This document shows, in pieces, positions 25,950 to 34,464 of a DNA stretch of 37,723 bases (within the stretch, counting starts at the first letter, position 1; each line of letters starts with the position of its first letter). The stretch covers positions 1 through 37,723 of the forward strand of contig CAIWAO010000097.1 of NCBI GenBank assembly GCA_903910745.1, in the 5' to 3' direction. The position numbers were made by a program, and so were the translations under genes. The DNA comes from an uncultured Burkholderiales bacterium (GTDB taxonomy: Bacteria; Pseudomonadota; Gammaproteobacteria; Burkholderiales; Burkholderiaceae_C). The notes under the pieces were generated by a model that worked only from the letters and a program-made list of their open reading frames with translations, was not told the origin of the DNA and made no database searches.

Positions 25950-26550
25950 ACTATTTGTTGCGAAATATAGGAATATTGGCTGCTTTATGTGGATCATATA
26001 TTTAGGTTTTTTTGGGACACAGAGTCTCCAAGCGAAAGATGAAGTCCGAGAACACTTGCAAGCGAGTTCTAAATATTTAAAAAACTACCCAGATCAAAGA
26101 TCAAATTTATACCAAAAGGAGGAAGTAGATTCTTGCATTCAAACCGCTTCCAGCAAGTACCGCATTTCAAAGAGACTTCTCCTTGCCTTGGCTTATGTAG
26201 AAAGCTCAGGAAACTCCAAGGCTATCAGTTCGATCAATAAAAACGGATCATTCGATATGGGGCTCATGCAGATCAATTCAGAATGGTTGCCCAAACTCTT
26301 TAATATGGGTATTTTGCAAGATGATTTAATGAACCCATGTACTAGCGCTGATGTTGCGGGATGGATACTTGCTCAAAACATACAAAAATTTGGCAATACG
26401 TGGGCTGCAATTGGCCATTACAACTCGAACCATGTTCAGCAGCAAGAAATTTATATTGCCAAAGTTTACGCGTCATACAAAAGATTCAACGCCCTAGAAA
26501 CTGACTCGATTGAAAGAGGGCTTTATTGTGATGAAATTTCATGTAAATAG
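25942..26550 (+). CDS. Lytic transglycosylase, SLT family (T4SS-associated)
   Basis: A secreted peptidoglycan hydrolase thought to open the wall for the transfer apparatus. I place the start at ATG 25942 (overlapping the previous stop by eight bases) rather than TTG 25921. An N-terminal hydrophobic signal ends near SLQA. The SLT domain shows the catalytic Glu in LALAYVESSGN, then FDMGLMQINSEWL and AAIGHYNSN. It is small (202 residues), like VirB1/LtgX-type transglycosylases rather than the large MltD. It overlaps traW. Confidence 0.88.
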   Translation: MLKLFVAKYRNIGCFMWIIYLGFFGTQSLQAKDEVREHLQASSKYLKNYPDQRSNLYQKEEVDSCIQTASSKYRISKRLLLALAYVESSGNSKAISSINKNGSFDMGLMQINSEWLPKLFNMGILQDDLMNPCTSADVAGWILAQNIQKFGNTWAAIGHYNSNHVQQQEIYIAKVYASYKRFNALETDSIERGLYCDEISCK

Positions 26551-27193
26551 TTTAATAATTATTCTTCTTTGGACTGTAAATTTTTGTTTAGCACAAGATC
26601 TTGGTACTAGAGGAGCCACTTACCCGATAGGACCAGATGCAAGGGCGCAGTTCAAGCAAACTATTGAAGATAAGTACTCCAGCAATGAAATAAAACGATT
26701 TTGGGTTAATTATGCTAAAAAATCTGTTGTAGATATAAAAAATCCCAAACCCTTGCAAGGCATTACATCTGAATACACTCTTAGATCTCAACTATTTGAG
26801 ATTAAATATTTAGTTGATCATGACTATGTCGACGCACATAACCGAATCATTGTGCGTAAAGGAACATTGATTGAACCTCTTAAAATTTCAAATCTTAAAT
26901 ACAGTCTTCTATTTATAGATGGTCGAGATCAACTTCAAATTGATTATGCTTTATCGTTAATTAAAAAAACACCTTTGAAGATCGTTTTGACGGCGGGTTC
27001 TGCTTACGAATTAAGGATTAAATATCAAGGGTTGATTTGGATGGGTGCAAAACATGTCCCATTCTACTTTGATCAAAGAAAAATGATTATTGATCAATTA
27101 TCCAAGTTATATCAAATAAATATAACGACTGTTCCTGCGATGGTTAGTCAGAGTAAAAATCAACTAAGAGTTGATTGGGGATTTTTAAATTGA
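26531..27193 (+). CDS. traW: TraW-like conjugative transfer protein
   Basis: TraW is a periplasmic protein needed for F pilus assembly, working with TraU and TrbC. The start is set at ATG 26531 (220 residues) because the signal peptide (MKFHVNSLIIILLWTVNFCLAQ) begins there; an upstream TTG gives seven more. The mature protein opens with DLGTRGATYPIGPD, the TraW hallmark, and later shows LLFIDGRDQLQIDYAL and the FFFDQ-like PFYFDQRK segment. The start overlaps the transglycosylase gene by 20 bases, and the stop overlaps traU. Confidence 0.87.
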   Translation: MKFHVNSLIIILLWTVNFCLAQDLGTRGATYPIGPDARAQFKQTIEDKYSSNEIKRFWVNYAKKSVVDIKNPKPLQGITSEYTLRSQLFEIKYLVDHDYVDAHNRIIVRKGTLIEPLKISNLKYSLLFIDGRDQLQIDYALSLIKKTPLKIVLTAGSAYELRIKYQGLIWMGAKHVPFYFDQRKMIIDQLSKLYQINITTVPAMVSQSKNQLRVDWGFLN

Positions 27194-28242
27194 TTAAGTT
27201 TAGATCTTTTATAACCTATATTGTCATTTTATATGGCTATTTATTGAGCAATTCAGCGCTACCTCAATCGACAGGTTCAGTTTGCCAAGGGCAATTTCCC
27301 AATTTGTTAACTGATCTTTGTTATGACTGTATGTTCCCTATTACCATTGCTGGCATACCGATTAATCTATCCCAAAGCTCAGATGATTATGACAGTGGAG
27401 CAGCAAGTGGAGCTGTTTGTAGTTGCTCCAATACTCTGTCAATAGGGATTCCTACTTCATTTTGGGAGCCCATGTATATGGTTGACGTAACAAATGTTGC
27501 TGGTTGTATGCCACTTCTTGGAGGAATTCAAATTAGTCCTCCAACCAATTCATCAGAAAATGGGGCGTTTGTTGGAACCAATGCAATGCTATCAGGGAGC
27601 TCAAAGGCTGCTTTCATGCAGGTAAATGAATATATAAATCCAGTCATGACTGCATTAGGTATTATTTCAAATGATCCATGCCTAGATACAAGAGGATTCG
27701 ATACACCCTACGTTTCATGGGCTGATCCGACTTGGAATGATGATACGTTGGCCATGATATTGACCCCTTATGCTTATCCATTTGCTGGTATTGCAAGTAT
27801 TGCAGCGGAGGCGCCGGACTCAATAGCGGCTACAACTGGATTTGGACTCGCTCCATTATTTTGGACTGCTGGAGCTTGGGGATCCATGTATCCGGTAACA
27901 GGTAACGTAAGCACAGCTAATACTGCCGAGCAAGTCGCACATTTGTTGATGGCAAGAATATTTGCAAAACTTCACGCAGCCGGGGTTCAACAAACTACTG
28001 CAGGAAAAACTGCTCTGGCGTCTTGCGGAGCTATAGGCGTACCAGAATTTATTATGGATAAGCGCCAGTACAAGACAAATCGAATATTTCCAATTCCGGA
28101 CAACATGTGTACTCCTATTTCACGACCATTGGTATTTCAAGAATCAGGTGCTGCCTCACCGCAGTATAAGGATTACGGTTACTTTGTGTTTAGAAAAAAA
28201 GATTGTTGCTCATTGATTGCTGGAGTCAGTTCATTGCAATGA
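27190..28242 (+). CDS. traU: TraU-like conjugative transfer protein
   Basis: TraU is a periplasmic, Cys-rich protein needed for F-type DNA transfer. I choose the TTG at 27190, overlapping the traW TGA, over 27175. A signal peptide is followed by CQGQFPNLLTDLCYDCMFPITIAG, matching the TraU C...DxCWDCIFPI start, and by CSCSNTLSIGIPTSFWEPMYMVDVT. Many paired Cys explain the DsbC-like neighbour. About 350 residues, as usual. This gene is less A+T-rich than its neighbours. The TrbC gene overlaps the stop by four bases. Confidence 0.93.
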   Translation: MIKFRSFITYIVILYGYLLSNSALPQSTGSVCQGQFPNLLTDLCYDCMFPITIAGIPINLSQSSDDYDSGAASGAVCSCSNTLSIGIPTSFWEPMYMVDVTNVAGCMPLLGGIQISPPTNSSENGAFVGTNAMLSGSSKAAFMQVNEYINPVMTALGIISNDPCLDTRGFDTPYVSWADPTWNDDTLAMILTPYAYPFAGIASIAAEAPDSIAATTGFGLAPLFWTAGAWGSMYPVTGNVSTANTAEQVAHLLMARIFAKLHAAGVQQTTAGKTALASCGAIGVPEFIMDKRQYKTNRIFPIPDNMCTPISRPLVFQESGAASPQYKDYGYFVFRKKDCCSLIAGVSSLQ

Positions 28243-28748
28243 AACATACTGTATTTTTTCTAATTGTTTTTAAGATAATTACGTTTAGCGTATTTGCAAA
28301 CGATTTGTCGCTCTTTAATACTATCAAACAAGCAGGTAAATTAGATGAATATTTGTTTGTATCATTTTCTATGAGTGATCAAGACTTAATTGAGCTTAGC
28401 GCGCAAGCCCAAATCGTCAAAATGACGTTGGTAATTTCTGGATTCGACGAGCATTCAACTGACGGTTTGGAACATACAAAATTAAGAATTTCTCAAATCA
28501 ATCATTCGTGCTGTGAAAATAAAGGCCCTGTTTGGATGATATATCCACAATTATTTGAGCGATTTAATATTAAAACCGTACCAAGTTTTGTTATCTCAAA
28601 AAATTTAAATGACAATATTCCAGAATTTACAAAAATAAGCGGCGAGATGTCAGTACAAAATGCTCTTAAATATATTTATGCAGGAACCAATTACTCACTA
28701 ATAAAAAAACAAGCAAAAATTAGTTATTTGATGTTTAAAGAGGATTAG
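28239..28748 (+). CDS. trbC: TrbC-like (F-type) pilus assembly protein
   Basis: F-type TrbC is a periplasmic protein acting with TraW, in some plasmids fused to it. The ATG at 28239 overlaps traU (ATGA) and starts a signal peptide ending near FAND; a longer frame from 28203 is not needed. The mature domain opens with LFVSFSMSDQDLIELSAQA, typical of TrbC_Ftype, and a thioredoxin-like IKTVPSFVI later. A vicinal Cys pair (HSCCEN) in the middle is uncommon. 169 residues. Confidence 0.87.
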   Translation: MKHTVFFLIVFKIITFSVFANDLSLFNTIKQAGKLDEYLFVSFSMSDQDLIELSAQAQIVKMTLVISGFDEHSTDGLEHTKLRISQINHSCCENKGPVWMIYPQLFERFNIKTVPSFVISKNLNDNIPEFTKISGEMSVQNALKYIYAGTNYSLIKKQAKISYLMFKED

Positions 28749-28754
28749 AAATTG

Positions 28755-29249
28755 ATGAGTAATACGATTCGAATTTCAATAATACTGTGGCTATTACAAA
28801 CTAACCAAATTTACGCACACTCTTTATCAAATCAAATATTTGAAATACATGAGAGGACTTTATCTGGATGGGTTAACCTTTCATTCCAAAAAAATGGGGA
28901 ATATATTTATGAAGAATTTGTTAAAGATAAAAGGACTAGTTTTCCAGCTATTTTGACGGGTAGTGTGAAGCGAATTAGTTTTGATATTTATTCGCCGCAA
29001 GATCTTGATTTGTTGCGGATTGACCAAGAGTTAAAGTTCAAAAAAGAGCAGCAAAAGTATTTGCAGGAGTTACGGGAAAATGAAATTAAAAATAAAAAAA
29101 GACTTCAAGCATTAGATTGGCCGCGCTATAAATACGCTAAAGATTCATTTTGTGTACCAGAGGTTGAATTCTCAAAAAAAATAGATTGGAGCGAGCATTT
29201 AACTTGCATCCCTTTGGCGTCGGATCCTAACTCCGCAGATTTAAATTAA
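28755..29249 (+). CDS. Unknown periplasmic protein in the T4SS run
   Basis: I do not recognise this 164-residue protein. The ATG at 28755 follows a TTG three bases earlier and is preferred. A signal peptide (to about residue 22, IYAHS) implies export. The middle is a charged helical stretch (KFKKEQQKYLQELRENEIKNKKRL) that may form a coiled coil. Two Cys (FCVPEV and LTCIP) near the C-terminus could form a disulfide made by the DsbC-like neighbour. Its place between trbC and traL suggests an accessory assembly part. Confidence 0.65.
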   Translation: MSNTIRISIILWLLQTNQIYAHSLSNQIFEIHERTLSGWVNLSFQKNGEYIYEEFVKDKRTSFPAILTGSVKRISFDIYSPQDLDLLRIDQELKFKKEQQKYLQELRENEIKNKKRLQALDWPRYKYAKDSFCVPEVEFSKKIDWSEHLTCIPLASDPNSADLN

Positions 29250-29269
29250 AGTAATGATATCAACAAATT

Positions 29270-29614
29270 ATGAAAAAAATTCACAAAATTCCAAGAGGGG
29301 CTAATGCCGGGGTTGCATTCTTAGGCGTTGAACTCTCTGATACTGCGCCACTAATTATTTCAATATTTTTGTCCATTCCCCTGTCCAGTGGCGGCAGTTG
29401 GTGGCTACCTATCATTTGCGTAATAGCTGGATTCTTTGTCACAAAAACCTATGTTGCATTTAATAAGGGTCAACTTAATGGGCACTTACAAACATTACTT
29501 TATTCATACGGTATCGAAGGATATTCTTCTGCATTTGATAGACAGAATAAATTATTTATAGGTAATTCAATTATTTCGAATACCTCACTAATCGTAGACA
29601 AGGAAAATCAATAA
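29270..29614 (+). CDS. traL: TraL-like (VirB3-type) inner-membrane protein
   Basis: TraL is a small inner-membrane part of F-type machines related to VirB3. The 114 residues carry an N-terminal basic stretch (KKIHKIPRG), two close TM segments (about 28-45 and 46-63) and a cytosolic tail. The phrase GVELSDTAPLI aligns with the LxxDEL-type segment before TM1. It leads the traL-E-K-B order found in F, SXT and GGI systems. Two bases separate it from traE. Confidence 0.8.
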   Translation: MKKIHKIPRGANAGVAFLGVELSDTAPLIISIFLSIPLSSGGSWWLPIICVIAGFFVTKTYVAFNKGQLNGHLQTLLYSYGIEGYSSAFDRQNKLFIGNSIISNTSLIVDKENQ

Positions 29615-29616
29615 AA

Positions 29617-30231
29617 ATGCAACTCACTACATATACTCAATCACTCCATGATGTAACTAAGTGGGTGAACTATTTAAAAATCACCAATTCAATTTTATTT
29701 GTATTGTTGGTAATTGTAACGATAACGGGACTCTTCCAAAACAAAATTGTATTAATGCAGATACCGAGCTCCACAGGTTCCTCAGGCGAGGTTATGTATG
29801 AAAAAAATGCAATCAATAGGAGCTCTCAAAGAGCCATCATATTAGCAACTGTCTCGGCTATATCTCAAATTAATCCATCAAACTATGAGTTCGAGAAAGT
29901 TTTTGTTCAAAATTTTTTAGCCCCTGAGGTCTACTCTTCACTCTCGATTCAAATAGATCAGCAGGCAAAGAAGATGAGAGATCAACATGAACTCGGATCA
30001 TATTACTTTGACTTTAAAGAATATTTATATGACCCACTTTTAGATAAACATTTTGTTAAAGGTGAAATCCATACCGTTAATGCAATTAAAAATTCAACGC
30101 AGATGTGGATTTATGAATTATCTCTGCGAGTTGACAACTACAAGCCTATTATTACGTCACTGAGTTCATACCCTGGAAGTGATTTCCATAATTCAAATTG
30201 GTTAGAAATACACAACAGGGATAAGAGTTGA
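29617..30231 (+). CDS. traE: TraE-like (VirB8-type) protein
   Basis: An inner-membrane protein with one TM helix (about 20-40) and a periplasmic domain of the TraE/VirB8 kind, needed for pilus assembly. The 204 residues are typical (F TraE 188). The order traL-E-K-B and the N-terminal SLHDVTKWVNYLK helix support the call. The next gene starts at TTG overlapping its stop. Confidence 0.82.
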   Translation: MQLTTYTQSLHDVTKWVNYLKITNSILFVLLVIVTITGLFQNKIVLMQIPSSTGSSGEVMYEKNAINRSSQRAIILATVSAISQINPSNYEFEKVFVQNFLAPEVYSSLSIQIDQQAKKMRDQHELGSYYFDFKEYLYDPLLDKHFVKGEIHTVNAIKNSTQMWIYELSLRVDNYKPIITSLSSYPGSDFHNSNWLEIHNRDKS

Positions 30232-31262
30232 AAACATATAAATATAAATTAATTTTCAATTTGATTGCGTTAACTGCGTCCTATTACCATCCCATTCACA
30301 CTTTTGCAGAGATTGTTGGCGAACACAGTGAAAGACCAGTTAACAAAATGTTATCTAATGATTTAATAATAAATTCTAATAGTTCGAATATTTTGAAATC
30401 CAATGTTGAGCCCTCAACTGGAAAAAACCCTTTAAATAATAAAAAAAGAGCTCACGATTCAAGAAATTCTAAGTTACCAGATGACTTTGGAGGTTTAAGT
30501 GGTGAGTCACTACTTGTTAAACCCACAGCCGCTCGAGAAATCACTCTTCCAGGATTGATTAGGATACCTGGAGTCAGTTCGCAAATGATCGACCCTGCGC
30601 GCGGTCAAATTATTGAATTTTCCAATGGTGGCTCCTCGTCCGTATATGTTTCAGACTCTGATATCAATCTTTTGCAACTCCCCTTTACGCAGCCGCTTAT
30701 AACTTCTTCAGATGATATAGAAATTAAACAATCTGGTGGAAATGTCTATTTCCAATTTAAATCTGGGGTTACCCGAGCTGTTCAACTTTTTGTTGAAAAT
30801 CAATCTGGATCAAACTCTGTGCTTAGTCTTCAGCTCATTCCTAAGCTGATTGTTTCACAAGTTATTAAAGTAGTTGATAACTCCCCGGCATCGAACATAA
30901 TAAAAGAAGATAAATTATCTAATGAATATATTAAACACATCCAACAGTTGATGGAAATGGTTGCAAATGAGCAAAATCCCTCAGGTTTTACTAAGATTTC
31001 ATTGGATCATATTTCTCCCATCCTCTTAAACGGTTTATTGATTCGTCCATTATCTCGAATGTCCAATTTGAACAAAGAAATATATGTCTACGAAGCACAA
31101 AACCCCGGTTCAACAGTTGCCTCTATTAGTGAGAAAGAATTTGATGGTCAATCTGTTTTAGCAATTTCTATTTTTCCGACACCGATTTTAAGAAAAAATG
31201 AAAGAACAAAAATCATCATTCTTGCCAAAAAACAATTACCCTCGGCTGTGAATTATGATTGA
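30228..31262 (+). CDS. traK: TraK-like (VirB9-type) outer-membrane core protein
   Basis: TraK is a periplasmic secretin-like core protein related to VirB9 that contacts TraB and TraV. The start is TTG, overlapping traE (TTGA). A signal peptide (to about FAE, residue 26) is followed by an Asn/Ser/Lys-rich linker up to about residue 100, longer than in F. The beta-rich domain begins near ITLPGLIRIPG. Total 344 residues against 242 in F TraK. Called largely by position, signal and beta content. Confidence 0.72.
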   Translation: MKTYKYKLIFNLIALTASYYHPIHTFAEIVGEHSERPVNKMLSNDLIINSNSSNILKSNVEPSTGKNPLNNKKRAHDSRNSKLPDDFGGLSGESLLVKPTAAREITLPGLIRIPGVSSQMIDPARGQIIEFSNGGSSSVYVSDSDINLLQLPFTQPLITSSDDIEIKQSGGNVYFQFKSGVTRAVQLFVENQSGSNSVLSLQLIPKLIVSQVIKVVDNSPASNIIKEDKLSNEYIKHIQQLMEMVANEQNPSGFTKISLDHISPILLNGLLIRPLSRMSNLNKEIYVYEAQNPGSTVASISEKEFDGQSVLAISIFPTPILRKNERTKIIILAKKQLPSAVNYD

Positions 31263-32667
31263 AAAACCATCTCTCAAAGATAAATGGAATAACCTAGAAT
31301 CTAGGACTAAAAAGCTATGGACATATGGATTGATTGCTATATTCATGCTCTTTGTGTGGCAGTTCTATGCCAATTATGAATACCATAAAGTCCAGTCTTT
31401 AAAATCTCAACGTGTGATCAAGTCAAATTTAAGTTTAAACTCAAATTCAAACGAAATGGGGCTGAATTCTCAATCAAATTCAAATCCCATGAATCAGGAC
31501 GCATTCAGTAGTTCTACTTTTTTACCTCAAACTAATCGCAACATGGGACTAGAGGATTTAAAGGCTGATTTTGATAATACGAGACAGATTGTTATAAATG
31601 CCAATGAGGAAATCAAACTCATATCAGATCAAAACAAGGTTCTTCAAAATAAGATATCAATCCTTGAACAAGGACGACAACAAATAGCTGCACCCGCTTT
31701 TAAAACCTTACCCTATCCCTCTTCTGCGCCTACTCGTTATTCTGATGTTGAACTTAACACTCCACTCCCTCCTTTAGGAGATTTTAAAAAAGAAGATACG
31801 CAGAATCGTTTAAATAAATCAAACGATAAATACAAAGATATCAATTCACAAGCAGAGGCGTTTGAACCAAATACGCAGAACTCTGTTGCATTGAGCCATG
31901 ATCGTGTGATTAAACAGTGGAGTAATACGTCACAAAAACAAGCAGAAAAAATTAAGCCAAAGAATTTTGTAACTATTCCTGCTACTTCCGTGATTGAAGC
32001 TGTGATGTTGTCTGGAATCAATGCGCGAACTAGCGCAACTGGTGGAACGACTGGGGGATCCATCATTTCAGCTAATAATGTCGGTTCGCCCTTTATCTCA
32101 CGAATAAAGGGGTCGGCGATTTTACCTAACGGATGGAGAGCGGCTGATTTAACGGATTGTTTTCTGTCTGGGACAGGGATTGGTATTTTGTCTACTGAGC
32201 GTGCCAACGTAACAGCAGATAAACTCACCTGTATAAATACGGATGGTTTAATTTTTGAGGCGAAAATAAAAGCTTACGGTGTTGATCTTGATGGTATCCA
32301 GGGGCTGTCTGGTCGTTTAGTAACTAAGCAGGGTTCTATTTTGGCCAAGGAAGCTGCGGCTGGGATGTTTGCCGGGGTAGGTTCAGCCTTTTCTCCACAA
32401 TCTTTACCCTCATATAACTCTAATGCAACAAGCGGATCACAGCAAGGTTACGTTACACCGAATGCAACCCTAGTGGCCGGTTCCGCTGTAGGTCAAGGGG
32501 TGAGCACATCACTTGGTCAACTGTCTAAATTTTATTTAGACTATGCAAGGCAAATGTTTCCTATAGTCGAGGTAAATGCAGGAACAAGGGTGTCTTGGGT
32601 TGTACAGGAATCCTTTGATTTGATCACTGTTCCGAGCAAGGAGAAAAGTATTACTTCTTTTGAATGA
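31255..32667 (+). CDS. traB: TraB-like (VirB10-type) trans-envelope core protein
   Basis: TraB spans the inner membrane and reaches the outer-membrane core. The 470 residues show a short cytosolic end, one TM (about 22-40), a Ser/Asn-rich segment and a coiled coil (LISDQNKVLQNKISILEQ). A linker follows, then a VirB10-type beta-barrel domain starting near PATSVIEAVMLSGI. The SIISANNVGSPFISRIKG and AYGVDLDGIQGLSG segments fit TraB. It overlaps traK by eight bases. It is the last gene of the run; in related systems traV or traC would follow, but a terminator comes at once. Confidence 0.9.
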   Translation: MIEKPSLKDKWNNLESRTKKLWTYGLIAIFMLFVWQFYANYEYHKVQSLKSQRVIKSNLSLNSNSNEMGLNSQSNSNPMNQDAFSSSTFLPQTNRNMGLEDLKADFDNTRQIVINANEEIKLISDQNKVLQNKISILEQGRQQIAAPAFKTLPYPSSAPTRYSDVELNTPLPPLGDFKKEDTQNRLNKSNDKYKDINSQAEAFEPNTQNSVALSHDRVIKQWSNTSQKQAEKIKPKNFVTIPATSVIEAVMLSGINARTSATGGTTGGSIISANNVGSPFISRIKGSAILPNGWRAADLTDCFLSGTGIGILSTERANVTADKLTCINTDGLIFEAKIKAYGVDLDGIQGLSGRLVTKQGSILAKEAAAGMFAGVGSAFSPQSLPSYNSNATSGSQQGYVTPNATLVAGSAVGQGVSTSLGQLSKFYLDYARQMFPIVEVNAGTRVSWVVQESFDLITVPSKEKSITSFE

Positions 32668-32703
32668 AAAATGGCTCAAACCTTTCGGTTAGAGCCATTT
32701 TTC
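32666..32703. terminator. Strong bidirectional terminator between traB and phasin
   Basis: AAAAATGGCTC and GAGCCATTTTT form an eleven-base stem with a loop of 14 bases, and A-runs and T-runs lie on both sides. It serves traB on the plus strand and the phasin gene on the minus strand. Confidence 0.9.
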
Positions 32704-32721
32704 AATCTCAAAAGGGGAGAA

Positions 32722-33267
32722 TTAAGCGCGCTTTTTAGCTGCTGTTTTTGTTGCATTAACAGCTGTATGGGTAGCTGTTTGAATGTTAGATTCGGCTACT
32801 TCAGCAGCATGCTTGATTGCTTTTTGGATGGATTCCATTGCATTTGTACCTGCAGAGTAAGCACTCTTTAACATAGCAACAGCTGACTCAGTACCTGCAG
32901 GGGCATTTTTAGATGTTGTCTCAATGAGGCTAGAGATTGTGTGTTGAGCTTCAGCTACTTTTTCTTCAGCAGTTTTTGTGAACTCTGAGCTTGTTGATGT
33001 AGTGATGTCATATACATGACGGCCATAAGATGTCATCTTTTCAGCCATAGGTTGAAACATTGCAGTTTGAATGCTGATGAATTCTTGAGGATCTTTAATG
33101 CTCATTAAAGATTGGGCGTGGCTCATAGTTTCATTGATGGCGGCTTTACTTGCAGCGATGTTGAGTTCGATTAGTTTTTCAACGCCTTCGAAAGCTTTTT
33201 CAGTTAAACCAAACATTGTTGTTGCGTTTGCTTTGTTTGTGGATATTAATTGTTCAGGTGTTAGCAT
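32722..33267 (-). CDS. Phasin family protein
   Basis: A polyhydroxyalkanoate granule-coating protein of the Burkholderiales phasin family. The start is the Met at 33267 ([14 protein letters not shown]) with a GGAGA Shine-Dalgarno; the longer frame to 33327 lacks that support. The 181 residues are almost all helical and Ala-rich, with [19 protein letters not shown] and [11 protein letters not shown] typical of the family, and a Lys-rich tail (KTAAKKRA). It implies that the cell stores PHA. It is convergent with the T4SS run across the terminator. Confidence 0.93.
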   Translation of the reverse strand: MLTPEQLISTNKANATTMFGLTEKAFEGVEKLIELNIAASKAAINETMSHAQSLMSIKDPQEFISIQTAMFQPMAEKMTSYGRHVYDITTSTSSEFTKTAEEKVAEAQHTISSLIETTSKNAPAGTESAVAMLKSAYSAGTNAMESIQKAIKHAAEVAESNIQTATHTAVNATKTAAKKRA

Positions 33268-33488
33268 GGGTTTCTCCGTTTGTGTTAAAAATCTTACTTT
33301 CCTGCGGCCTATGTTGCGCTGCAGCATGTAATTAGTATAGGGTTATCCCCCGATTTTTCAACTCTTTTACCCAGATAAGGCGTTGATTAGAGCCTGCATC
33401 CTAATTTTGGTACAGCTCTTATGGACGATTCCCTATTTCCAGCTGTGTAGTCAAAAGGTATCGAATATTGGGGGCACAATTAGTTACA

Positions 33489-34442
33489 GTGAAAATATAT
33501 TACGCAACCCCTAATTCGCAAAAACTGCCCACTGGACACCGCTTTCCAATGGGAAAGTACGAACTTTTACGTACACGCTTGGAGGCTGAATTATCAGGTT
33601 GTGAGCTAAAACTGTCCCAGCCTGTTACAAGAGGAGAGCTTTCGCTAGTTCATGATGTAGCCTACATTGATGCTGTCTTTGAGGGGACTCTTAGTCCCCT
33701 TGAGCAAAGGGAGATTGGTTTCCCTTGGACTGATGGAATGGTGGAGCGGGCGCGAGCTTCCTCGGGGGCAACCTTGATGGCATGCCGTACAGCAATGAAG
33801 GAGGGAATTTCTGCCAATATTGCCGGTGGCACGCACCATGCCTATGCAAATAGAGGGGGAGGGTTTTGTGTATTTAATGACACAGCCGTTTGCGCAAGAG
33901 TGCTTCAACTGGAACACCAAAGGAAGAGTGTTGGCGCATTTGGCTCAACCAAGCCCCTCAATATAGGAGTTATTGACTTGGATGTACACCAAGGAAACGG
34001 TACTGCACACATTTTTTCGTCCGACCCAACTGTCTTTACTTTTTCAATGCACGGGGCTAGAAACTTTCCATTTAAGAAAGAGATTAGCGATCTTGACGTA
34101 GAGCTAGACGACGGTTGTCAAGATGAACATTATTTAAATGAGCTTGACCGGGCTTTGGATATATTTGAGAGTCGATTTAATCCTGATTTGATCATCTATT
34201 TAGCCGGTGCAGATCCTTATGAAGGAGACCGCCTGGGGCGTTTGAATTTGAGTGTTGAGGGATTGAGAATGCGGGATAAAAAAGTGTTTGAATGGAGCTA
34301 TGCTAGAGGAATTCCATTGGCATTTTCGATGGCAGGGGGATATGCAGTCCCTATTGACCAAACTGTAGAAATTAATATGAACACTTTCAAATTAGCATAT
34401 AGCTATTGGTTGAAATATTCGGCTAATTTTCATTTGAATTGA
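33489..34442 (+). CDS. Histone deacetylase-family amidohydrolase
   Basis: A Zn-dependent deacetylase-like hydrolase (AcuC/AphA/HDAC superfamily). I choose the GTG at 33489 (317 residues), starting KIYYATPNSQ, over a TTG at 33468. Visible active-site segments are GGTHHAYANRGGGFCVFND (His-His pair), the IDLDVHQGNGTA zinc ligands, and the later AGADPYEGDRLGRL Asp. The substrate may be an acetylated polyamine or protein lysine, but cannot be read. The next gene follows by 22 bases. Confidence 0.92.
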   Translation: MKIYYATPNSQKLPTGHRFPMGKYELLRTRLEAELSGCELKLSQPVTRGELSLVHDVAYIDAVFEGTLSPLEQREIGFPWTDGMVERARASSGATLMACRTAMKEGISANIAGGTHHAYANRGGGFCVFNDTAVCARVLQLEHQRKSVGAFGSTKPLNIGVIDLDVHQGNGTAHIFSSDPTVFTFSMHGARNFPFKKEISDLDVELDDGCQDEHYLNELDRALDIFESRFNPDLIIYLAGADPYEGDRLGRLNLSVEGLRMRDKKVFEWSYARGIPLAFSMAGGYAVPIDQTVEINMNTFKLAYSYWLKYSANFHLN

Positions 34443-34464
34443 CTTTCAATGGCAAAATAGACGA

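Larger units (their letters stand above)
24651..32667 (+). other. Partial F-type type IV secretion (conjugation-like) gene cluster
   Basis: A co-directional run of twelve genes, mostly overlapping or separated by a few bases: unknown membrane protein, DsbC-like, unknown 72-residue protein, lytic transglycosylase, TraW, TraU, TrbC, unknown periplasmic protein, TraL, TraE, TraK, TraB. It holds the outer-membrane-linked core and periplasmic assembly parts. It lacks TraC, TraV, TraF, TraH, TraG, TraN, a coupling protein, a relaxase and a recognisable pilin. Several genes are strikingly A+T-rich and begin at TTG. Both flanks are chromosomal-type genes, with no integrase or repeat found at the edges. 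Confidence 0.85.

Noticed and set aside
24651-32667. Complete conjugative element (ICE) call
   Set aside because: No relaxase, coupling protein, integrase, attachment-site tRNA or flanking direct repeats were found in the window.
24651-32667. Decayed pseudogene cluster
   Set aside because: All frames are open, with tight coupling and intact motifs, so decay is not supported, although loss of whole genes remains possible.
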